A DNA stretch of 17,545 nt from an uncultured Verrucomicrobiae bacterium (GTDB taxonomy: Bacteria > Verrucomicrobiota > Verrucomicrobiia > Palsa-1439). This document shows positions 1 through 7,679 of this stretch, piece after piece. How positions within the stretch are numbered: position 1 is the stretch's first letter; the number at the start of each line of letters is the position of its first letter. The stretch spans positions 1 through 17,545 of the forward strand of contig CALBCO010000087.1 of assembly GCA_937927265.1 (NCBI GenBank), read 5' to 3'. Position numbers and translations under genes: made by a program. The notes beneath the pieces were generated by a model. The model saw only the letters and a program-made list of their open reading frames with translations. It was not told the DNA's origin and made no database searches.

Positions 1-84
1 CAGACGATTCGAAGGGATTTGCTTCGCCCTTCAATCCCATTTCTCGTTTGCGCACAAGACAGCGTCGGTGGTCGTGACAGTGAC
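1..84. other. Window-edge intergenic stretch with weak inverted repeats
   Basis: This stretch lies downstream of the leftward phosphoglycerate mutase gene and holds no convincing gene. Two mutually exclusive inverted repeats are visible: GAAGGG (11-16) with CCCTTC (27-32), and GGGATT (14-19) with AATCCC (33-38). On the minus strand the first could form a 6-bp stem, or 8 bp counting one wobble pair, with a 10-base loop about 50 bases after the stop codon. It lacks a following T run, so it is at best a weak terminator for that gene. Confidence 0.3.
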
Positions 85-1287
85 TCACGCGCCAAATTTG
101 TCGAGGCGGCGGGCGTGGGCTTGCATCAAGCGCAGGAGATACTTGGCCGGCATCACACCGATGCTGCCGAGGTTGCCGGCGCGCTCGGTGAATCGTTCCA
201 AACCATCCCAACCGCTGATCTCACTGGTGATCATCACCGGCTGCGGATGCCAACTGTGACCCTTGACAGGCACCGGTGTGCTGTGATCACCCGTCACAAC
301 TAACACGTCGGGTTTGGCGGCAATGAGCAGAGCCAGGGCGGCATCGGCTTCCTCAATCGCAGCGACTTTCGCTTCGAAATTACCATCTTCACCAGCCGCG
401 TCGGTCGGTTTGACATGGACAAAGACAAAGTCATAAGTCTTGAGCGCTTCGACTGCCATGGTGAATTCTTCGGCGAGCGAGTGGGCGACTTCGATTTTGG
501 TCATGCCGACGAGTTGAGCAAGACCTTTGTACATGGGATAAATGGCGATGCAGGCGGCTTTGAGACCGTAGCGGTCGTGGAATGACTCGATCGCTGGTTG
601 ATGCGCGATGCCGCGGAGCAGGAAACCATTGGCCGGCTGGCAATCCTTCAAGATCGGCAAAGCCCGTTGTTGGAATTCGGCGACAACTTTTGCCGTTTTG
701 GCATGGCCAGTGGCGACCGCAATCGGCAACCCTTCACGGCCGGGGTCGGTGTTGGTCAGCGGCCCGGCGAGACCGGGCCCACGAAAGACGACGACGAAGC
801 GGTGGCCTTTGCCGGCTTTGATGATGACTTGAACGTCACCGATCTTCTTCACTTTTTTCTGAAGCAGGGCAACTTGTTTTTCGCAGATGCTGGTATCAAT
901 GCGTCCCGCGCGTCGGTCGGTGACGATCCCTTGGGCGTCGAGTGTGCAGAAATTGGCGCGGGCGGCCACATCACCGGCTTTCAACTCCAAGCCGAGTCCA
1001 AGAGCCTCGATCACACCACGGCCGACTTCGACTTCGAGCGGGTCGTAGCCGAACAAGGCAAGGTGACCGGGGCCGCTGCCGGGGGTGATGCCGGGAGCGA
1101 CAGGGATGAGGCGCCCCATGGCAGAGCGTTTGGCGAGGTAGTCGAGGTTGGGTGTTCGGGCCATTTCGAGTGGCGTATGGAAACCAGTGGATTCTGTAGC
1201 GATGTCGCCGACACCGTCCAAGACTACCAAGGCGAGCTTGGTGTTGTTCGCAATTGTCAAATTTTTATAGACTTGATCATGATTCAT
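85..1287 (-). CDS. apgM: 2,3-bisphosphoglycerate-independent phosphoglycerate mutase, archaeal (ApgM) type
   Basis: The 400-residue protein should interconvert 3- and 2-phosphoglycerate in glycolysis and gluconeogenesis in the cytosol without 2,3-bisphosphoglycerate. It belongs to the alkaline phosphatase superfamily. Visible marks are an N-terminal metal motif with Asp24 (VVLDGVGD), the nucleophile loop at about 68-82 with Ser71 in GSGPGHLALFGYDP, and the late metal motifs His291/Asp296 (HVKPTDAAGEDGN), Asp334-His335 (TGDHSTP) and His344 (GHSWHP). Length and motif order match ApgM rather than the roughly 510-residue GpmI. The open frame extends upstream to 1425, but I chose the ATG at 1287 because GGAGGT lies at about 1294-1299, seven bases before it, and recognisable homology starts just after it. 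The gene is divergent from corA. The product is a glycolytic enzyme with no evident tie to its neighbours. Confidence 0.93.
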   Translation of the reverse strand: MNHDQVYKNLTIANNTKLALVVLDGVGDIATESTGFHTPLEMARTPNLDYLAKRSAMGRLIPVAPGITPGSGPGHLALFGYDPLEVEVGRGVIEALGLGLELKAGDVAARANFCTLDAQGIVTDRRAGRIDTSICEKQVALLQKKVKKIGDVQVIIKAGKGHRFVVVFRGPGLAGPLTNTDPGREGLPIAVATGHAKTAKVVAEFQQRALPILKDCQPANGFLLRGIAHQPAIESFHDRYGLKAACIAIYPMYKGLAQLVGMTKIEVAHSLAEEFTMAVEALKTYDFVFVHVKPTDAAGEDGNFEAKVAAIEEADAALALLIAAKPDVLVVTGDHSTPVPVKGHSWHPQPVMITSEISGWDGLERFTERAGNLGSIGVMPAKYLLRLMQAHARRLDKFGA

Positions 1288-1402
1288 TGTGGACCTCCAT
1301 ACTTTAGCCTTGCAACTGGCGTTAAGCCGCGTCATCGTGGCACACGTCGTCACGGGTGTCAAAGCGGAAAATGCGTTGGCGACGTGTTGAAGTGACGCGA
1401 TT
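1288..1402. promoter_or_regulatory. Divergent intergenic region between apgM and corA
   Basis: These 115 bases separate two divergent gene starts and must hold the leftward promoter for apgM and probably the rightward promoter for corA and the genes behind it. The only clear signal is the minus-strand ribosome-binding site GGAGGT (about 1294-1299) for apgM. I see no convincing -35/-10 pair in either direction, no sigma54 GG-N10-GC site, and only a poor ribosome-binding site before the corA ATG. Confidence 0.4.
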
Positions 1403-2380
1403 ATGATTCGGTCATTTGTATTCAATCAAGGCAAGTTGGTGGGCCAAGATCTTGACTTGGACAGCCTTCGACTAGTCTTGTTTGACAAGGGTTTGCACAT
1501 CTGGGTGGACATCGAAGGCGGCTCGGATGAAGAGGCCAAGGCGGTGCTCGATGGCGTCTTCGGGTTTCACCCGTTGGCGATTGAGGACTGTTTGGTGCTC
1601 AGTGAACGGCCGAAGGTGGATGAGTACGAGACGTATCTGTTTCTGGTGATTCACGCGGTGGACTACACGCGGGGCGCGGAAGAATTTCGCACGTCGGAGT
1701 TGAACATCTTTCTCGGCAAAGATTTCGTGGTGAGTTACCATCGCGAGCCGTTGCGCAGTGTGACGGCGACGGTGGCTCGGGTGCTGAAGAATGCCCCGTC
1801 GGTAGCGCGCGCGCCGGACCGGCTGACGCACACGATGTTGGATTTTCTGTTCGAGAATTACCGGCCCGTGTTGGAGGAGTTGTCGGCCGAGGTTGCCGAG
1901 CTGGAGGGAAAAGTGTTGGCGGGAGCATCGGTGAACATTCTCGGCGACGCAATCAAAGTGAAGTCTGAGGTGCAAAGGCTGCGGCAGATCATCGGGCCGC
2001 AACGCGAATTGATCGCGCGTTTTGCGCGGGGGGAGTTCAAATTGGTACGACTGCATCTATTGCCGTACTTTCGAGACTTGTACGACCAGATCATTCGCAT
2101 TAGTGATTTGGCCGAGGGCTACCGGGATTCGTTGACCAACTTGCTGCAAGTGCATCTCAACTTGCAACAAACCCAAGTCAACGAAGTCATTAAAGTGCTG
2201 ACGGTGCTGGCGACGTTGGCGTTGCCCATCTTCATCATCACAAGTTTCTACGGGATGAATTTTGGCCATTTCCCACCCGAGGGGAGTTCCGCGACGGTGG
2301 CATACAGTTGGGTATTCGGGTTGACTGGGATCTGCACGGGTTTGTTGTATTGGTGGTTGAAACATAAGAAGTGGCTGTGA
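1403..2380 (+). CDS. corA: CorA-family magnesium/divalent cation channel
   Basis: The 325-residue protein should be an inner-membrane, homopentameric Mg2+ (or Co2+/Ni2+) channel. It has the usual layout: a soluble N-terminal alpha/beta domain (about 1-135), long helices with coiled-coil character (about 140-260), and two C-terminal transmembrane segments (about 266-284 and 300-318). The family-defining selectivity motif GMN is at 284-286, inside YGMNF at the end of the first membrane helix. The basic tail HKKWL fits the cytosolic C terminus. The ATG at 1403 has little Shine-Dalgarno signal but gives the normal family length. The stop at 2378-2380 overlaps the GTG starts of the following histidine kinase, which implies translational coupling. 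Confidence 0.95.
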   Translation: MIRSFVFNQGKLVGQDLDLDSLRLVLFDKGLHIWVDIEGGSDEEAKAVLDGVFGFHPLAIEDCLVLSERPKVDEYETYLFLVIHAVDYTRGAEEFRTSELNIFLGKDFVVSYHREPLRSVTATVARVLKNAPSVARAPDRLTHTMLDFLFENYRPVLEELSAEVAELEGKVLAGASVNILGDAIKVKSEVQRLRQIIGPQRELIARFARGEFKLVRLHLLPYFRDLYDQIIRISDLAEGYRDSLTNLLQVHLNLQQTQVNEVIKVLTVLATLALPIFIITSFYGMNFGHFPPEGSSATVAYSWVFGLTGICTGLLYWWLKHKKWL

Positions 2381-3546
2381 AGAGTCCTTTTCTCGACAAA
2401 CTGATCGACCGGCTCGGCCGGGTGGACCCGCAAAGTCTGCAAAGCGTGGTGCTCAAGCTCGCCCGCGAGAAAGGCTTTCTCGAAACCCTGTTCAACACCA
2501 TCCAGGAAGGGATCATCGTCACGGATGCCGAGGGGCGCATCCGCTATCTTAACGCGGCGGCCAGCCGGTTGCTTGGATTGGATGCCGAGCGTGCGGCTGG
2601 GGAACCGTTGGCGCGCCACCTCCGTGACGTGGACTGGGACAAAATCTCAGCCGGCAACAAACGTGAAGGGCAAAAAGTTGCTGCCCACGAATTGGAAGTG
2701 TTTTACCCGCGCCATCGGTTCTTGAGTTTCTACATGGTGCCGCTGACGGATCCGGACAACTCGTTGGTCAACGGGCTGGCGGTGATTTTGCAGGATGTGA
2801 CTGAATCGCGCGCACAGACTGCCGGGGCGATTGAAGCCGAGAAGTTGAACGCGGTCACGTTGTTGGCCGCCGGCGTCGCGCACGAGATTGGCAATCCGCT
2901 CAACTCGCTGAACATTCACTTGCAACTGATGGAGCGCGAAACCCGCCAACTGCCGGCGGCGGCGGCGCAACGGTTGCGCGAGGACATTGGCGTGGCGCGC
3001 GCGGAGATTGCCCGGTTGGATCGGATCGTCAACCAGTTTTTGCGCGCCATCCGGCCGACCCTGCCGGACCTGAAGCCCTGCGCGGTGAACGAGGTTGTCG
3101 AAGCCACGCTGGCATCCTTGGACCGCGAGATTGCCGACCGCGACGTGCTCGTCGAGCGCGAGTTGGCCAATGAGCTGCCGAAGATTTGGGCGGATCGGAC
3201 GCAGTTGCAGCAGGCGTTTTACAACGTGGTGCGCAACGCCGTGCAGGCGATGCGGCCGGGCGGGATTTTGCGGGTGCAAACGGCGCTCGACGATGCGCAC
3301 GTCAGCGTCAGTTTCACCGACACCGGTCCCGGCATCCCCGCGGAGCAAATGGGACGGATTTTTGAGCCGTATTTTACGACCAAGGGAATCGGCAGCGGGT
3401 TGGGCCTGATGATTGTCCAACGGATTGTGCGCGAACACGGCGGCACTATTGAGGTGGAGAGCCGCGCCGGGCGCGGCACGACGTTTCGGATCAAGCTGCC
3501 GGTGCGGGAGAAACGGATGCGATTGCTGGAAGCCGGCCGGGGATGA
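2371..3546 (+). CDS. Soluble PAS-domain sensor histidine kinase (NtrB-like)
   Basis: This should be a cytosolic sensor kinase that phosphorylates the response regulator encoded immediately downstream. In the 391-residue reading a PAS domain spans about 36-146 (FNTIQEGIIVTDAEGRIRYLN). The phosphoacceptor His171 follows in VAHEIGNPLNSL, the usual N-P-type H box of NtrB relatives. The ATPase domain shows the N box (VVRNAVQAM, Asn289), the G1 box DTGPG (317-321), an F-box-like FEPYFTTK (331-338) and the G2 box GSGLGL (341-346). There is no transmembrane segment or signal peptide, so the signal is probably internal and sensed through PAS. The start is uncertain: GTG at 2371 overlaps corA by 10 bases, while GTG at 2377 gives a GTGA overlap and better spacing from the AGAAG at about 2366-2370. 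The 3' end overlaps the next gene by four bases. Confidence 0.93.
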   Translation: MAVKSPFLDKLIDRLGRVDPQSLQSVVLKLAREKGFLETLFNTIQEGIIVTDAEGRIRYLNAAASRLLGLDAERAAGEPLARHLRDVDWDKISAGNKREGQKVAAHELEVFYPRHRFLSFYMVPLTDPDNSLVNGLAVILQDVTESRAQTAGAIEAEKLNAVTLLAAGVAHEIGNPLNSLNIHLQLMERETRQLPAAAAQRLREDIGVARAEIARLDRIVNQFLRAIRPTLPDLKPCAVNEVVEATLASLDREIADRDVLVERELANELPKIWADRTQLQQAFYNVVRNAVQAMRPGGILRVQTALDDAHVSVSFTDTGPGIPAEQMGRIFEPYFTTKGIGSGLGLMIVQRIVREHGGTIEVESRAGRGTTFRIKLPVREKRMRLLEAGRG

Positions 3547-4907
3547 ACAAACAACCGACAATTCTGATTGTGGACGACGAACGGAACACCCGCGAGGGAT
3601 TGGAACGAGCGTTGCAGAACCGCTATGACGTGCGGCTGGCCGAGGACGTGGCGCGGGCCACGCAGATTCTTGAATCTGAGCCGGTGGATGTGTTGCTCAC
3701 GGACCTGCGGATGCCGGGCGACGATGGGATGAAATTGTTGCGCCGGGCCCAGTCGCTCACGGAGCCGCCGGTCTGCATCATGATGACGGCCTATGGTTCG
3801 ATTGAGAACGCCGTGGCTGCCATGCAGGCCGGCGCCCAACATTATCTGACCAAACCGGTCAACCTTGACGAATTGGAATTGGTGATCCAGCGCGCGCTCG
3901 ATAGCCGGCGCATGAGCGCGGAAAATATCAACCTCCGCTCGCAACTTGACAAAAAGTTCGGCATGGAAAACATCGTCGGCGAATCGCCGGCGATGCAGCG
4001 CGTGTTCGAGATCGTCCAACAGGTTGCGCCGTCGCGGGTGACGGTGCTCATTACCGGCGAGACGGGCACAGGCAAGGAACTCATCGCGCACGCCATCCAT
4101 AATCTCAGCCCGCGCAAGAACGGCCCGTTTGTCGCGGTACACGCGGCGGCGTTGCCGACGTCGTTGTTGGAAAGCGAGTTGTTCGGGCACGAGAAGGGGG
4201 CGTTCACAGGCGCAGTGGAGCGGCGGCTGGGCCGGTTCGAATTGGCGGATGGCGGCACGCTGTTTTTGGATGAAATCGGCGAGTTGGAGCCGGCGATGCA
4301 GGTGAAAATTCTCCGCGTGCTCGAAGAACGGACGTTTGAGCGTGTCGGCGGACAAAAGACGATCAGCACCGACGTTCGGCTGGTGGCCGCCACCAACAAA
4401 GATCTGAAAAAGCTCGTCAACGAAAACAAGTTCCGCGATGATTTGTACTACCGGCTCAGCGTGGTGACGGTGGAACTGCCGCCGCTGCGACAGCGGCGTG
4501 AGGATATTCCGCTGCTGGTACGGAGTTTTTTGGCGGAGTTCAGCCGGGAAAATCACAAGAATGTCACCGAATTGACGCAAGAAGCAGTCAACGTGTTGAT
4601 GGCGTATGATTGGCCCGGCAATGTGCGGGAGTTGCGCAACGCGGTGGAGCAAATGGTCGTGCTGGCGCGCGGCGAGCGGTTGACGGTACGCGATGTGCCG
4701 GCCACGATTCGCGGCGGCGCCGATTTGACGAAGATCGCCGTGGTGCGGCCGGGGACGACAATGACCGTCGAGGAAGCCGAGCGGCAGTTGATTGTCCAAG
4801 CGTTGAAGGAGACGAGCGGCAATCGGACGGCCGCCGCGCAAAAGATCGGGATGAGCCGGCGCACGTTGCATCGCAAATTGAAGAAATACGGATTGGAAGA
4901 GTTGTAG
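3543..4907 (+). CDS. Sigma54-dependent response regulator (NtrC family)
   Basis: This 454-residue protein is a full NtrC-type activator. The receiver domain (1-120) has acidic pocket Asp11/Asp12, phosphorylated Asp54 (LLTDLRMPG) and Lys104 (YLTKPVN). The AAA+ domain (about 143-375) has Walker A GETGTGKE at 172-179, the sigma54-contacting loop GAFTGA at 219-224, Walker B LFLDEIGE at 240-247, and WPGNVRELRN at 357-366. A Fis-type helix-turn-helix closes the protein (about 408-454, GNRTAAAQKIGMSRRTLHRKLKKYG). It should hydrolyse ATP to open sigma54 promoters when phosphorylated by the adjacent kinase, whose stop it overlaps by ATGA. The target genes are not evident: I saw no credible sigma54 promoter in the intergenic gaps of the window. 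One small variation is AAALP where relatives usually have NCAALP. Confidence 0.95.
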   Translation: MNKQPTILIVDDERNTREGLERALQNRYDVRLAEDVARATQILESEPVDVLLTDLRMPGDDGMKLLRRAQSLTEPPVCIMMTAYGSIENAVAAMQAGAQHYLTKPVNLDELELVIQRALDSRRMSAENINLRSQLDKKFGMENIVGESPAMQRVFEIVQQVAPSRVTVLITGETGTGKELIAHAIHNLSPRKNGPFVAVHAAALPTSLLESELFGHEKGAFTGAVERRLGRFELADGGTLFLDEIGELEPAMQVKILRVLEERTFERVGGQKTISTDVRLVAATNKDLKKLVNENKFRDDLYYRLSVVTVELPPLRQRREDIPLLVRSFLAEFSRENHKNVTELTQEAVNVLMAYDWPGNVRELRNAVEQMVVLARGERLTVRDVPATIRGGADLTKIAVVRPGTTMTVEEAERQLIVQALKETSGNRTAAAQKIGMSRRTLHRKLKKYGLEEL

Positions 4908-4924
4908 GGCAGAAGAAGAGGGCG

Positions 4925-6787
4925 ATGGTCACGGACGAAAAAGTTCAACGGGGTGTATGGGAAATTGACTTGGGACGCGGGAAGAAGGTCAGCGTGTGGG
5001 TGCTGATCGTGTTGGTGGCCGTCTCGTTGAGTCTGGTCTATACCGCCGGGCAGTTTCGCGGCTTGGAAAAACGCGAGGCGATCGAACTGGCCCAGTTGGC
5101 GCGCAATCTGGCCCGCGGCGAAGGGTTTACCACGTATGTGATCCGCCCGTTGAGCCTTTGGCATCTCAAAACGCACGGGCCGGACAAGAACCCGCGGCTG
5201 GTGAATCATCCGGACTTGGTGAATCCGCCGTTGTATCCCTTGGTGTTGGCCGGCCTGTTTCGGCTGTTGCCGCCCGCGGCCCTCGAGTTCAAGGCAGGCG
5301 ACCGGGTTTATCTGCCCGAACGGTGGGTGATCCTGCCCTTCAACCAGGTCTGTCTGCTGTTGAGTGTGCTGCTGGCATATGGGTGGGCCAAGCAATTGTT
5401 CGACCGGCGCGTGGCCATCACGGCTGCTTGGCTGTTGTTTTTATCAGACCAACTTTGGAGCTTTAGCGTCTCCGGGCTGCCGACTAATTTTTTGATGCTG
5501 CTGGTGCTCATTGCATTTTGGCTCCTGCAGCGCACGGATCAACAGTTGAATCCGGTGGCCAGCGGCCATGCGGCGGCTGCGGCGGCGCAGCCGGCTCTGA
5601 CGGGGTGGCCGGTGTTGGCGCTTCTCGGCAGCGCGGTGGTGTTGGGGTTGTGTTTTCTAACTTCCTACCGGGCGGGGGTGCTCTTGTTGCCTGCGGCGCT
5701 TTATCTGCGGTCGCTGATGCGCGGGCGCCGGCCGTGGGCGTGGGTCACGTTGTACGTGGTGGTGTTTGCGGTGGTGGTGGCGCCGTGGTTGGTCCGCAAT
5801 TACGCGGTGTCCCACAGCCTGCTCGGCATCGCCCGATACGAAATTCTTCAGGGCACCGGCACGTGGAGCGGCGATACGCTGGCGCGGTCCTATGCGCCCG
5901 AACTGGAGTTTTCGCTGCGCAGTTTGGCCGGCAAGTTTCTCACCGGCACCAAGCAACACTTGTTGACCACGTTCAAAAACACACAATCGGATTTCCTGAT
6001 CTTCTTTTTCGCGGTGGGAGTACTCTATGGTTTTCGCCGGCGCGATGTGTTCCGCTTGCGCGGTGTGGTCTTGGGCAGTCTCCTGGTGGGCGTGGTGACG
6101 ATGGCACTGTTGGGCTATCATGAACCCGGCGGCAGTGGGCCGATTGATGGCGGGCATCTGTTGGTGTTGTTTTTGCCTTTGGTCGCTGTCTATGGAACGG
6201 CTTTCTTCTATCTGCTGCTCGACCGCATCCAGTTTCGCTTCCGGTTGACACGCGGATTGGCCATTGGGGCGTTTGTGTTCGTCAATGTATTACCGATGAT
6301 CTACACGCTGTTGCCACCCCGGCGCGGCGCGTTTCCCTATCCGCCGTACTTTCCGCCATACACGCGGATCGTGGGCAGCATGTTCACAAAGAACGACATT
6401 GGGTGCAGCGACCTGCCGTGGGCAATGGCATGGTACGGCGATCGGCGCACGATCTGGTTGCCGCTGGCCGTGGAAAGCCTCTACGAGTTTCACGACGTGT
6501 TGACGCCGCCGGGGTATTCGTTGTCGTTTGTCATGATCACGCCGTACATGCTCAACCAGCGGTTTCAGGCCGACATTCTCAAGGGCGAATACAAACCCTG
6601 GTCCATGCTGATCCGGGGGCAAATCCCGCAGTTGTTCCCGTTGAAGGCAATGACCTTGATTCCGCCGGACAGCGACCAGGTCTTGTTGGCCGATCGGCCG
6701 CGTTGGCAAAAGGGTGAATTTACCACGACCGAGCCGCCCGCGCCGGCGCCCGCCGCTCCCGCGGCGGCTCCAGCCCCGCGTCCCTGA
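4925..6787 (+). CDS. Polytopic GT-C-type glycosyltransferase-like membrane protein
   Basis: This 620-residue, strongly hydrophobic protein resembles the ArnT/PMT group, which moves sugars from lipid-linked donors on the outer face of the inner membrane. The first membrane helix is at about 23-41. A loop with acidic residues and the stretch AIELAQLARNLARGEGFTT (52-70) leads to HPDLVNPPLYPLVLAG (95-110), the usual pattern before the second helix in this superfamily. Many further membrane helices follow, then a periplasmic region from about 480. The tail (603-620) is nearly all Pro and Ala. The open frame runs back to 4610, but that part lies inside the ntrC-like gene. ATG 4925 follows GAAGAGGG and leaves 17 bases after the previous stop. 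Donor and acceptor cannot be told from sequence, so the substrate is open. Confidence 0.72.
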   Translation: MVTDEKVQRGVWEIDLGRGKKVSVWVLIVLVAVSLSLVYTAGQFRGLEKREAIELAQLARNLARGEGFTTYVIRPLSLWHLKTHGPDKNPRLVNHPDLVNPPLYPLVLAGLFRLLPPAALEFKAGDRVYLPERWVILPFNQVCLLLSVLLAYGWAKQLFDRRVAITAAWLLFLSDQLWSFSVSGLPTNFLMLLVLIAFWLLQRTDQQLNPVASGHAAAAAAQPALTGWPVLALLGSAVVLGLCFLTSYRAGVLLLPAALYLRSLMRGRRPWAWVTLYVVVFAVVVAPWLVRNYAVSHSLLGIARYEILQGTGTWSGDTLARSYAPELEFSLRSLAGKFLTGTKQHLLTTFKNTQSDFLIFFFAVGVLYGFRRRDVFRLRGVVLGSLLVGVVTMALLGYHEPGGSGPIDGGHLLVLFLPLVAVYGTAFFYLLLDRIQFRFRLTRGLAIGAFVFVNVLPMIYTLLPPRRGAFPYPPYFPPYTRIVGSMFTKNDIGCSDLPWAMAWYGDRRTIWLPLAVESLYEFHDVLTPPGYSLSFVMITPYMLNQRFQADILKGEYKPWSMLIRGQIPQLFPLKAMTLIPPDSDQVLLADRPRWQKGEFTTTEPPAPAPAAPAAAPAPRP

Positions 6788-6790
6788 CCC

Positions 6791-6806
6791 GCCGGGGCCG
6801 CCCGGC
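6791..6806 (+). terminator. GC-rich hairpin after the GT-C gene
   Basis: Three bases after the stop codon, GCCGGG (6791-6796) and CCCGGC (6801-6806) form a perfect 6-bp stem with the loop GCCG. The next bases, AGATTCGTCTTTGT, are only moderately T-rich, so this is a plausible but imperfect intrinsic terminator for the rightward corA to GT-C transcript. Confidence 0.45.
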
Positions 6807-6816
6807 AGATTCGTCT

Positions 6817-6844
6817 TTGTCGCCGCGGCGCGGTGGCGTATAGT
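6817..6844 (+). promoter_or_regulatory. Candidate promoter of the 6853 gene
   Basis: TTGTCG (6817-6822, four of six matches to the -35 consensus) is followed after 16 bases by TATAGT (6839-6844, five of six matches to the -10 consensus). Transcription would begin at about 6850-6852, almost on the GTG start at 6853. That fits the absence of a ribosome-binding site there. The call is by eye and needs transcript-end data. Confidence 0.35.
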
Positions 6845-6852
6845 GACGCGCG

Positions 6853-7638
6853 GTGAAACCAGTGGCAGCATTCACGGTGGGACTTGGGACGGGCGCATTG
6901 GTGGTCGTGCTTGTCGGCGCAGTCCGTTTCGGGTGCGGTGCGCCGCCCGCGGAAAACACGGCGGACGCGGCCGCCGAACTCGAACGCCGCCAGACCGAGA
7001 TTCGCCGGCTCGATCAGGAAAACGCCCGGCTCGTGGCTGAAGTGCAACGGTTGCGCCAGACCCTGACGGAGTCACGCGCGCGCGCCACCGCCCGGCCTCG
7101 CGCGGAAGCCAGTCTGCCCCCCGCCCCTGCCGCCGCTGCCGCACATTGGATCGAGACGGCCGTGGCCAACGGCGATTTGGAGGCATTGCCGCAGTTGGAA
7201 GCCGCCGCGCTTCGCAACGATGTGCGTGCATTGCGGGCGTTGGCGCTGCTCTCGTCCGGCGACGGCGCGACGGCGTTGCTGCGGGTATGGGCGTCCGGCC
7301 AACTGACGGCCGACAATTTGTTGCAGGCCACCCGCTGGCTCGGCGCGACAGTCGAGATCAACCCGAACGCCACCGACTGGGTGCAATCTTTGACGGCGGG
7401 CGACCGGAGCACTGCGCGCTTGATCACGGCGGCGGCAGAAGGTTTGGCCGACACCCAACTCGGCGCGACCCTGACCGGGAAGGTGGACTATGTTGTCCGC
7501 CTTCGGCTGTTGAACACCCTGATCAAAGGAATCGAAGACGCGGCCCTGATCGAGCAACTCGGCAAATTGTATAATGCCGTGCTGGCGGAATTGGGCGCCG
7601 GTAGTGGAGCCGCCCCCGAACCCCGTCCGACCCCATGA
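6853..7638 (+). CDS. Unrecognised membrane-anchored coiled-coil protein
   Basis: I do not recognise this 261-residue protein. An N-terminal hydrophobic segment (about 5-26) probably acts as an uncleaved signal anchor. Cys28 follows RFG, which is a poor lipobox, so a lipoprotein is possible but unlikely. Residues about 38-75 form a strong heptad-like coiled coil (ELERRQTEIRRLDQENARL). A Pro/Ala/Arg linker (about 76-96) leads to a mostly helical Ala/Leu-rich region (97-250) that has the look of short helical repeats, and a Gly/Pro-rich tail ends the protein. The layout suggests a periplasmic oligomeric or scaffold protein, but that is inference. The GTG start has no Shine-Dalgarno site. It stands alone between a hairpin after the GT-C gene and the ZIP gene 41 bases downstream. 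Confidence 0.75.
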   Translation: MKPVAAFTVGLGTGALVVVLVGAVRFGCGAPPAENTADAAAELERRQTEIRRLDQENARLVAEVQRLRQTLTESRARATARPRAEASLPPAPAAAAAHWIETAVANGDLEALPQLEAAALRNDVRALRALALLSSGDGATALLRVWASGQLTADNLLQATRWLGATVEINPNATDWVQSLTAGDRSTARLITAAAEGLADTQLGATLTGKVDYVVRLRLLNTLIKGIEDAALIEQLGKLYNAVLAELGAGSGAAPEPRPTP

Positions 7639-7659
7639 GCCCTCTCCTCGCCCAGTGGC

Positions 7660-7676
7660 ACCGGCAAGGAGCCGGT
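7660..7676 (+). promoter_or_regulatory. Hairpin that places the ZIP ribosome-binding site in its loop
   Basis: ACCGGC (7660-7665) and GCCGGT (7671-7676) are perfect inverted arms around the five-base loop AAGGA (7666-7670), which with the next G is the Shine-Dalgarno sequence of the ZIP gene starting at 7680. The GC-rich stem could limit or tune ribosome access. The pairing is directly visible; a regulatory role is inference. Confidence 0.45.
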
Positions 7677-7679
7677 TGA

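Noticed and set aside
598..1395. 265-codon open frame on the plus strand
   Set aside because: Antisense to apgM, which has all catalytic motifs.
1288..1425. 46-codon upstream extension of apgM
   Set aside because: It would overlap corA, and the strong GGAGGT site points to ATG 1287.
3219..4871. 550-codon open frame on the minus strand
   Set aside because: It lies antisense to the kinase and NtrC-like genes, is rich in His/Arg/Gln as expected of a shadow of GC-rich coding DNA, and shows no domain.
4610..4924. N-terminal 105-codon extension of the GT-C frame
   Set aside because: It overlaps the conserved AAA+ and Fis parts of the NtrC-like gene in another frame; ATG 4925 has a ribosome-binding site and directly precedes the membrane-protein start.
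6925..6945. Lipobox in the 6853 gene product
   Set aside because: The residues before Cys28 are RFG; Arg at -3 and Phe at -2 do not fit the usual lipobox.
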